Both the position numbers and the translations under genes were made by a program. A DNA stretch of 64,000 nt from Rostrohypoxylon terebratum. Its lineage: Eukaryota; Ascomycota; Sordariomycetes; Xylariales; Hypoxylaceae. This document shows positions 57,289 through 64,000 of the stretch, in pieces (within the stretch, counting starts at the first letter, position 1; each line of letters opens with the position of its first letter). The notes beneath the pieces were generated by a model. It was not told the origin of the DNA. It saw only the letters and a list, made by a program, of their open reading frames with translations, and searched no databases. Where the stretch lies: contig MU385991.1 of NCBI GenBank assembly GCA_022497145.1, positions 1 to 64,000 of the forward strand, given 5' to 3'.

Positions 57289-58825
57289 CGGAGTTACTAC
57301 CCCAAGATTTCCCTAAACAAACAGTACACAGAGCCCTCATAATTGACGGAGACAGAAAATGGAGTCTATCATTCCAAGGGTCGTTCGGGCGGGCCACGAC
57401 ATCCTCGATTATTGAGAGGTGGTCAAGGTCAAGCGAGGGCTTTACGTTAACATCGGACCTAGAACAGTATTCATGGTATAACAACAATGATAAATGGTAG
57501 CTACGCCCCGTTTCGGAAAAACGACTATGAAGCTAACCTAATATATAATAGGAGAGTATCTGACGCGATAGTCAATCTTGCGACATCGGTGACTGGCTCA
57601 CTAAGCAAGTATTTGGGGTTTGATTCTAAGGGGAGATACGAGAGGCGTTCTGATGCAGACTATTCCCGACACAAACAATCCTTGTCCGAGATATCCCGTG
57701 CTGACCATCACCAGATGGCTATGGTCAGTGCTTTCCTTGAGCTTCACACCAAACGATGCCTTATGATCTCAGATAAGCTGACTATCCTCGCTAATATGGC
57801 ACGTTATGAATATCACCTTGATGTGCGGAAACTCGTGGAGGAACAGCCTGGAATCAGCTTTACCGCATCCGTCATAGCACTCGCATTCGCGAATGGGGAC
57901 ATGAGTTTCCTAACAGACCATCCCGAGTTTCGCGGGTTGTCCGGTCAACAGTCCTCGGGGCCATCATGGGTGCCGAATAATCGTTCGATCGAAGATTTCA
58001 CCACTGCTTCTAGAATAATGCCGGATCATATATTTAGGAGCAAAACTACCAGTCCAGGTAATCCTTGTCTTGTGATGAAAGATGCGCTTTTGGCCCGGGG
58101 AGTATTATGGGAAATTGAACTTGTCAAAGATCTCTTACCTCTCCAGAAGGATGTGCGTGAATGCCTCAAACTCTGCCGGGACGAACCAGACATAAGTTAT
58201 CACGCAGGCCTAGAAGTTTTAAAGGCAACTATAAGACAACTTTTCAAGAATGACAAAGGACAGCTTGCTGGTCTTATTATGACTCTTGCGCGGAGGAAGC
58301 GGTGGGAATCCCCTGAAGAGTTTTATTCCACCATGGAAAAGTTACAGAAATGGTACCAGGAACGTGGTGATTGGCCACCTCTCCCCATGCCTGAATGGGG
58401 TTGGGGCAATGACCATCCAGACAAAAAGCCTGCTCAAGAATTCAGCGTTACGCCGTGTAATGATGTGACCTCCGCTGAATCCCCAGTACCAATGGGGAGC
58501 AAGGAGCTCGAGGCCATTCCAGAGAATTGGGGAGATCCGCTGTTGAGATGGATTTATCTAACTATATCCCAGGGAGCTTCCTTCCCAATGGGCAAGGTCA
58601 AGGTACAGGAGGGTACATATGAGTACGCCATCTTTAAACTGAATTATGAGAGATCCGTGAAGGTTCTTGTCCCGGTATCGGAACTCAATTACACATTCAG
58701 GGGTTTGTACATGATAAAAGAACACGTCGAGGCCTTTTGGTGTGTGCGTCGAGCAAATTATTCCGTGGTATCTAAAGAAGATACCAATCAAGCAAGAGGG
58801 TTGCTTCAAGAGATGAATTGCAAGC

Positions 58826-59213
58826 TGTTACGATCCGACAACAAGGAGGTATACCCACTTAAAACGCAACACCAAAATGGGTAAACCTCGGATAGCTGGC
58901 TACTACAACTATCGCCAGGATAGCTGGCTACTACAGCTATCGCCCGGATAGCTGGCTACTACAGCTACCTTCACAACAAGACAGGGAGGAAGGATATCTA
59001 TATAATCACAGCATTTTCCATGTATCTAGTCACTCACTTTAGTTCTTTAGTTATCAATCTAAGTCTATTCACTACGAGTAGGGAGAGGACTCCAAGCCTC
59101 TCTGACGAACAACACTTGATTGATTACACTTGACCTCTACGATTACTGTTACCTTAAAATCAAGACCCCCTTATGAAGCTATACTTACTAAGCCTAAGTA
59201 TAGGTTCGTCACA
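58826..59213 (+). mobile_element. LTR2, solo LTR with perfect CAAGC target duplication
   Basis: 388 nt, starting TGTTACGATCC and ending GGTTCGTCACA. The ends TGTTACGA and TCGTCACA are near-perfect inverted repeats with the usual TG..CA termini. Both flanks carry CAAGC (58821-58825 and 59214-59218), the 5-bp duplication expected for LTR retrotransposon integration. It contains three tandem copies of a 27-28 nt unit (GGATAGCTGGCTACTAC) at 58890-58969 in the U3-like part and a TATCTATATAA box near 58994. No internal retroelement genes are present, so it is a solo LTR. Confidence 0.85.
58890..58969 (+). repeat. Triple 27-28-nt tandem repeat in LTR2
   Basis: Three successive copies of a unit GGATAGCTGGCTACTACA(A/G)CTATCGCC, differing at one or two bases. 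LTR1 has a different repeat in the matching place, so the U3-like parts have changed independently, as is typical for enhancer-like repeats of LTRs. Confidence 0.85.
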
Positions 59214-59448
59214 CAAGCATTTGGAAATCTCAGACGAGGCTTTAGTTATCGAGCAGCAAACGGATATCCAAGGGTGTTGGTCTCCTGTGCTGTACTCCGA
59301 TGGTATTCTACGTTGGAATTATCAATCGCGGTCATATCTTTCCACAACCCCCTTGGAGAACTGTAAGTCCTTCGTTAACACTTTACCTATGCCAAAATTC
59401 GCATGGCTAAAACGTGTTTCAGTTGCAAAATACTACTTCATTCGTTAG

Positions 59449-60237
59449 GAAATGTTTTAGTTACACCTTAGGTTTACGGTGTATGGTTGGGAATATGAGC
59501 GAAATTATTGTTGAAATGGGTGGTTAAGGGTCTGCTGTCAGGTACTGTACAAGACATGAGGCAGTATTGTGTAGGTATATAAGTCAGGCTTCCCTCTTTA
59601 CTTGCAAATCAGCTCAGCTAGTCAATCAAGTCACTTGCCTACCTCATATCCCTTATATTATTTCAGTAGTTATTTCAGTGCGTCTCTAGGTTACGTGGTT
59701 CGCCGGTATTCTAAAGTAACGTAACTGCAAAGTCATCGATCTCTGTCGAATCCCGCTCGAGGCAATCCACCAACAGAACTTCTATAGGAAAAGATACAAA
59801 ATGGTGGACAGAGATCTGGTAATGGGCATTCAATATCACAGTAATACTTAGAACTCGCAGGATTGTCATGAGTTGTATCTCAACCTAGAGGCTCGACTAC
59901 TACGACGTTGCTATGCAAGCTCTCGATTAACCTCAGCCGGGGAACGCGGTATACACCCAAAAAGAAAAACCTCCTTTTCCTATCAACTCCAAGACCAGCC
60001 GTCCTGAAAATGGATTCTTAGAGAAATAGGAAATTGAAGAATGTCATGCGTAATCCGAATCGAATGCAAATACCCGCGTGTACCCCGAAGAGGAGAAGCA
60101 GTGAAAAGAGGAGCCATTCTGGCGGCTCTTCAATTCGTGTTCCGAAACTCCCATCGAACTCAGTGCGTTCTCATGAGTAGAACTCGCCTCCCTTATGCGA
60201 CTCTCCCATGTCATTTCCTCCTATTTCCATCCTCTTC
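59449..60237. other. Intergenic region after the disrupted gene
   Basis: No supported gene. A frame at 60041-60241 is an antisense shadow region near the end of the F-box-like gene. Nothing else is seen. Confidence 0.5.
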
Positions 60238-61182
60238 TTAGTCGTTGACTTTGTCATAGATCCCTTCAATCGTGGATTGTTTGTAACCAATGAGGCATTG
60301 GTTGATCGTTTTCTCGGAGTAGTTAGTGTTGATGAACGTCCATGTACATGTCTCGGGACTGGTATCGTACATTGGTAAGTACGGATAGTCTCTCTTGACC
60401 AAGAATCCGAGACGCGCGTGGAGGGCGTAGGCCAAGAGGGGATTGAACTGGCCACTTAATTCGATGGTCTCAACCTCCTTCAAGAGTGCCAGATACTTGG
60501 TGAATTCGATTCGTGGGTAAATGTGACACTGACGGTAGCAGTAGCGGATCCCCCTCTCCGTCACATCCACACCTTGGCACGGCATTGCCTTCAACCCGAA
60601 ATGACGAAGGTTCAGCTTCTTGGGCAAAAGTTCCAAGAGAGCCCAGAAATACCTCCACTCCTCCTGCAAGTGCCAGTCTGTCGTGATGCGCTCTGAGACG
60701 CGATAGAAAAATTGACATCGACAGTGGATCTCGAGTTCCTTCACGAACTTGACATTTCGACCTATCCGCTTGGACAAGAACTCAATCCACTCTTCGTAGT
60801 GTCCGGAGATGAGGATCTTCCTGTAGAAGATCGCAGACGCCTCCGCGTGGACTGCTTTACAGACACGCAGCAAAGACATGTTTGTGCGGGCTACTCGACG
60901 CCAGTACATTTGACCGGGACGAAAGGAGGTGATTCCATGTTTCACTCGGAATGCGAAGAGTTCTTTATAGATCATCTCTCGCGTTTCTGCAGGCAAGCTT
61001 AGGAAGCCCCGTCCGGTACGAGGAGGAGTCTCGCACTGCAGTTGACTAGGCAATTGTGTGCCGATGATCTCTTCACTAGTGATAGTGGTTGTTACGGTGC
61101 CCGATATATCGACTAGGGGTTGTCGTAGACGATAGGTCAATGTTTCCTGCTGAGCATGTGTTAGAAAAAGGTTTATGAGCAA
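60238..61182 (-). CDS. Fungal F-box-like / DUF7730-type protein
   Basis: Intronless, 314 residues. The motif LSLPAETREMIYKELFAF (residues 62-78) is the degenerate F-box-like start common to a large fungal family annotated DUF7730 or F-box-like. It is followed by the typical NMSLLRVCKAVHAEASAIFY, which recurs across the family. The rest (LNLRHFGLKAMPCQGVDV, VETIELSGQFNPLLAYAL) is probably a helical scaffold. The family is highly expanded and variable between strains. Partner and substrate unknown. The first residues (MLINLFLTHAQQ) may be leader, with no clear better start. Confidence 0.8.
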   Translation of the reverse strand: MLINLFLTHAQQETLTYRLRQPLVDISGTVTTTITSEEIIGTQLPSQLQCETPPRTGRGFLSLPAETREMIYKELFAFRVKHGITSFRPGQMYWRRVARTNMSLLRVCKAVHAEASAIFYRKILISGHYEEWIEFLSKRIGRNVKFVKELEIHCRCQFFYRVSERITTDWHLQEEWRYFWALLELLPKKLNLRHFGLKAMPCQGVDVTERGIRYCYRQCHIYPRIEFTKYLALLKEVETIELSGQFNPLLAYALHARLGFLVKRDYPYLPMYDTSPETCTWTFINTNYSEKTINQCLIGYKQSTIEGIYDKVND

Positions 61183-62267
61183 GAATGGTGATTTGGGACT
61201 GTTGAATATGTGGGTAAGGATTGTGCAGGAGAGTACTGATTGATACTAACAACAGCTACGGCCATTATAAAATGCGGCGGTATAGAAAGAGTACCAAGAT
61301 GGTCTCGAATATGGAGGGTTCAGGTACGGAGGAGAATGGCACCCGAATCGCAAAGGAGAGACTTGGAAATGTACGTAATTTTAAGGATGGCGACAAGTAT
61401 AAAATATGTACAGTATTTTTCTCCTTTTAAGAAATGGGAGTAAGAGAAGTATGCGTTTGAAGATTTATACGAACCTTGAACAAATATTCTTTTCCTATAG
61501 TTGGTTGTTGGAGGATGTGTGGATGTACAGTGTGAAATCTGTGGATAGAAATCTGCGATGAAGACGGTTACTTTTGCAAGAAAGATGCAAATCTAGGTTA
61601 CGGTAGAATAAGGAAGTGTATTACGCTGAGAACGTAGCAGATAATCCATCTTGATCGAATCCAGCACAGTATGGTCAACCACATTAGGCACATGCCATAC
61701 CACCCTGCGTTCTGCCACAACATTCAACGACAGGATAGTGCCGAATTTACCTAAGGAAGGTACGTTATTTCTAGCGGAGGGCAGTTGCTATTGCAGAAAC
61801 GGCCAACCAAGATCCATATATCCATCATTCATCTACTACTAGTACTATATACCATATATCCCAAACGCCAACGCTTTCTCGTCACCTACCGTCGTACAAG
61901 TTCCAAAATCACCTCTCAGACGCCCACCAGTATCGAGATGTCCAGCGCGTACCTGGAAGGGAAGGGGGGTCAATAAGACTGTCAGTATCCAGTACTTACG
62001 TTAGTAATCAGAATTCATAGCTGAATCAGGGGCTTGAAATTTAGAACTATCGCGATATCTAAACTATCATATAATAATCTATATAACTTCGATCGTTCCA
62101 AAAGTCCTCTTACATCGCCAACACCCCAATACTAAAGTCCACGAAACTCACTATATGTGACAAGGGGTGTACTCCAATCTCCGTGTGACACCATACGAGC
62201 TGACCTAGAACCGGAATTTTTGGAGGTCATCAAAGAGGCAGAGTTCGCTGTTTATGGATGATACCGC
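61183..62267. other. Intergenic region
   Basis: About 1.1 kb with no supported gene. Short frames (61221-61430, 61240-61443, 61651-61842) are unrecognised and AT-rich. It likely holds the promoter of the F-box-like gene. Confidence 0.5.
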
Positions 62268-62948
62268 TTACCTAGGAGTAGGTAGGTCGCCGATATGTCG
62301 CTTGTGTGCGGCCTTGTAATCGGATCCTAGCGTGGAAAAGAACCTCCACGGCTGCGCCGCTTCTACAAGGTTGGCCGCCCGTTTCTTTTTTATTATATTC
62401 TGGATGGCTTCAATATGTACTATAGGGAACTCCGCAAGCTTAACCATCGGCAGCCCCATCGCGAATAGTAAAGCGAGCGTTTCCATAGTCTGCTGATGAT
62501 GGGGACCCAGATACCTTCTCAATCTTACGTACGCTTGGAGAACTTGGTCTTCCATCTCCGCGACGTCTTTTTCTTCCCACTTTTCCATGATCAGGCCACC
62601 CCAGCATCCATATTCCAGGCTTGATCTTACTATTTCTCGTTGAGTAACTGATATAATGGGGTCATCTCCTTTAAGGTTGTCCTTTTGATGGCATTTAAGG
62701 ACTTGCAACTTCTGTATTGCATCATGTAATCCTTCATCATCATCATTAACCGAAGCTTCGTTTCGCTGAGAAATGATATCTTGGAAGCTAAACAGCTCTT
62801 CGACAATACGATGGTAATCGTTAGGGCTGCTTCCGACAGCGTGTTCTTCTGGAGCTTTCTCGGGTGCTTCCTCAGGAGCCTGGGGCGGCTTTCTGGGCTC
62901 ACTAGGTGGGAAGACTGGAGACATTTTCAGAGGATGGATATGTTCCAT
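62268..62948 (-). CDS. Hypothetical protein, 226 residues
   Basis: I do not recognise this protein. It begins MEHIHPLKMSPVFPPSEP and has a Pro/Glu/Ala-rich first 45 residues (APEEAPEKAPEEH). A more ordered helical part follows (YHRIVEELFSFQDIISQ), with the segment LRRYLGPHHQQTMETLALL resembling one tetratricopeptide unit of the kinesin-light-chain type. One repeat is too little to claim the fold. Met9 is an alternative start. It lies beside an F-box-like gene in an accessory-looking region. No signal peptide or membrane segment. Confidence 0.55.
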   Translation of the reverse strand: MEHIHPLKMSPVFPPSEPRKPPQAPEEAPEKAPEEHAVGSSPNDYHRIVEELFSFQDIISQRNEASVNDDDEGLHDAIQKLQVLKCHQKDNLKGDDPIISVTQREIVRSSLEYGCWGGLIMEKWEEKDVAEMEDQVLQAYVRLRRYLGPHHQQTMETLALLFAMGLPMVKLAEFPIVHIEAIQNIIKKKRAANLVEAAQPWRFFSTLGSDYKAAHKRHIGDLPTPR

Positions 62949-63317
62949 TTCTGTTGCGTGGTGATAGTCAGCAAGGATTTCAATATAAACTGAGCATGGG
63001 GGAATATGAAGGTATATTCGGGCGAGAATCTATGAATTTATCTTGCTTGATGCTGTAATATATGTACAAATACTACAACGGGAAAATGGGTAGGTATCTT
63101 TGTAATTATTTTAAAAAGGGGATTGTTTTTTGTTAATGGGATTGTTTTTTTGTTAATGGGGTTGTTTTGTTCGTGTTAAGTACCATTATATAACCCTAAC
63201 TACCTAGGTATGTGACAATAGCTGAACTCCAACTCAACCGCATCTCTAGCGACTTGTCGGTCCGACAGCAACCACATTCCATGAGCAAGCAAGCAGAAGT
63301 ACGGTGAATATGATAGG
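62949..63317. other. Intergenic region
   Basis: 369 nt with a GATTGTTTTTTGTTAATGGG repeat (three copies at about 63121-63164) and a CTACCTAGGTATG element near 63200. No gene is seen. Confidence 0.6.
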
Positions 63318-63911
63318 TTACTCGGTGATTGTTTTCAACGTACCTTTCTCTTTCACCGTTCCGCTGTTCGCGGCGAGTTTCCTCTTATTTTTCTTGGGTT
63401 TACGCTTCTTACCATTCCTGCTAGGCCCAGCAGTCTTCCCAGATTTCCCCTCATCATGACAACCTGAGGACTTGTCCGTGCTAGTTGAGCTTTGCTCACA
63501 ATGACAAGGGGAAGGTTTCAGGACTGCGTTGGCCACTACCCCGTCATTCTTGGGTATGAGAACTTCCCCAGTGCCAACAGCGACTTTTCTTGTAGAACAG
63601 CAATCCTTCTTGCCGCTGCCTATAAAGCTGTTATTTCTCGGGCTTTCAGTTGAAGTGGCAGTTGATATATTTGGTATAGCGTTTGATTCCGCAGCATCGC
63701 CTTTATCTAAAAGAACCCCTGAGCCTTCGTCTTCGTCGCTTGAAATCTCCCCTGTTTGATGAGAGGAAGAAGTCTCACTAATAATTCTTGTGATATCACT
63801 TGGAGAGTCATTATTATCCTCCCTATCTTCTTGGTCGTCCGTGGGGTTCCCAGCAACCGCACTGCTGCTCTCGGAGTCGTCTTGCTCTGGTCTAGCTGGG
63901 TCTTGAGGTGT
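63318..63911 (-). CDS. Partial charged, low-complexity protein (continues past window)
   Basis: The minus-strand frame is open from about 63911 to a stop at 63318. It is rich in Ser, Asp, Glu and Asn (SPSDITRIISETSSSHQ, SSDEDEGSGVLLDKG) and ends in a Lys/Arg block (GKKRKPKKNKRKLA) that could act as a nuclear-localisation signal. Upstream an in-frame TAG occurs at 63912-63914, preceded by an open stretch (KEISETISGRGFHD). Either an intron acceptor sits at that TAG or the gene is broken there; the rest lies outside the window. Family not recognised. Confidence 0.45.
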   Translation of the reverse strand, partial: TPQDPARPEQDDSESSSAVAGNPTDDQEDREDNNDSPSDITRIISETSSSHQTGEISSDEDEGSGVLLDKGDAAESNAIPNISTATSTESPRNNSFIGSGKKDCCSTRKVAVGTGEVLIPKNDGVVANAVLKPSPCHCEQSSTSTDKSSGCHDEGKSGKTAGPSRNGKKRKPKKNKRKLAANSGTVKEKGTLKTITE

Positions 63912-64000
63912 CTATACTACTATAGTCGGTATTTGGCTTGGATCATGAAATCCTCGTCCCGAGATAGTCTCGCTGATCTCCTTTCCCAAGCCTAAATCTT

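Larger units (their letters stand above)
56773..59448 (+). pseudogene. HET-like gene disrupted by two LTR copies
   Basis: Pieces of one gene seem to be spread here. A 5' piece (56773-56861, MNQNQPYDLALQRV) runs into LTR1. Downstream, 57291-57496 (LLPQDFPKQTVHRALIIDGD) joins 57552 by a 55-nt intron with a GCTAACC branch and AATAG acceptor, and the frame continues to 58825 inside LTR2's target site. After LTR2 the same frame resumes at 59219 (HLEISDEALVIEQQ) and, through a further 60-nt GTAAGT..TTTCAG intron (59363-59422), ends at 59448. The block CLMISDKLTILANMARYEYHL resembles the region after the HET domain in heterokaryon-incompatibility-type proteins; no HET domain itself is visible. An intact-looking frame 57487-58884 (465 residues) exists, but it starts inside the intron and ends in LTR2 sequence. 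Confidence 0.6.

Noticed and set aside
57487..58884. Intact 465-residue intronless gene
   Set aside because: The start lies at a splice donor and the last 19 codons are LTR2 sequence; the upstream exon joins in phase and the frame resumes beyond LTR2, so the apparent gene is an artefact of the insertions.
56862..59213. LTR1 and LTR2 as the two ends of one non-autonomous retrotransposon
   Set aside because: LTR2 carries its own CAAGC target duplication on both sides, no primer-binding site follows LTR1, and the DNA between them is an ordinary split gene.
1..64000. tRNA, rRNA and other structured RNA genes
   Set aside because: I looked for B-box-like GGTTCGA sequences on both strands (for example near 25978 and 43571) but none has a matching A box and acceptor stem. 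No rRNA sequence was recognised.

Overview
This window is nuclear DNA of a filamentous ascomycete (Pezizomycotina, most likely Sordariomycetes; the order is uncertain). The evidence is short spliceosomal introns (about 50-150 nt, GT..AG, with CTAAC-like branch sites) in most genes, fungal-only families (Zn2Cys6 regulator, Npr2, Sfh5, Dsk2, DUF1776, a CYT-18-type mitochondrial TyrRS), genes alternating on both strands, and no operons. I rebuilt exon structures by hand; every multi-exon model given here keeps phase across all its junctions.

Layout. 1-24 kb is a mostly conserved housekeeping stretch: a small Ser/Gly/Tyr-rich protein, thioredoxin reductase with a possible mitochondrial leader, a secreted FAD oxidase divergent from an SDR, a PQ-loop membrane protein, Sfh5 divergent from Npr2 (TORC1 control), mitochondrial TyrRS divergent from the SDHD membrane anchor, Vps53 of GARP, and a GH18 chitinase-like protein whose catalytic acid is changed to Gln. 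24.3-30.4 kb is a gene-poor tract in which I see no convincing gene. 30-52.7 kb returns to dense genes: Dsk2/ubiquilin, an epimerase divergent from a Zn2Cys6 regulator, a quinone-reductase-like MDR enzyme, an MBL-fold protein, an amidase, a methyltransferase, a secreted GH31 alpha-glucosidase, Yth1 of the polyadenylation machinery, and a DUF1776 protein.

52.7-64 kb looks accessory: a possible gene remnant, an AAA+ ATPase with a long N-terminal region, a HET-like gene broken by LTRs, a fungal F-box/DUF7730-like gene, an unrecognised 226-residue protein, and a charged protein running off the window edge.

The most striking observations are: (1) a solo LTR with a perfect 5-bp target duplication (CAAGC) inside the reading frame of the HET-like gene, where ignoring the insert brings the frame back into register; a second copy of the LTR 5' of the same gene has mismatched flanks, as expected if ectopic recombination deleted the front of the gene; (2) a GH18 protein that keeps the fold motifs but has Asn and Gln at the DxxDxDxE positions; (3) a dispersed intergenic family of CCTAGG/GGTACC palindromes, including a perfect 26-bp palindrome; (4) a thioredoxin reductase with a second in-frame start that would give mitochondrial and cytosolic forms.
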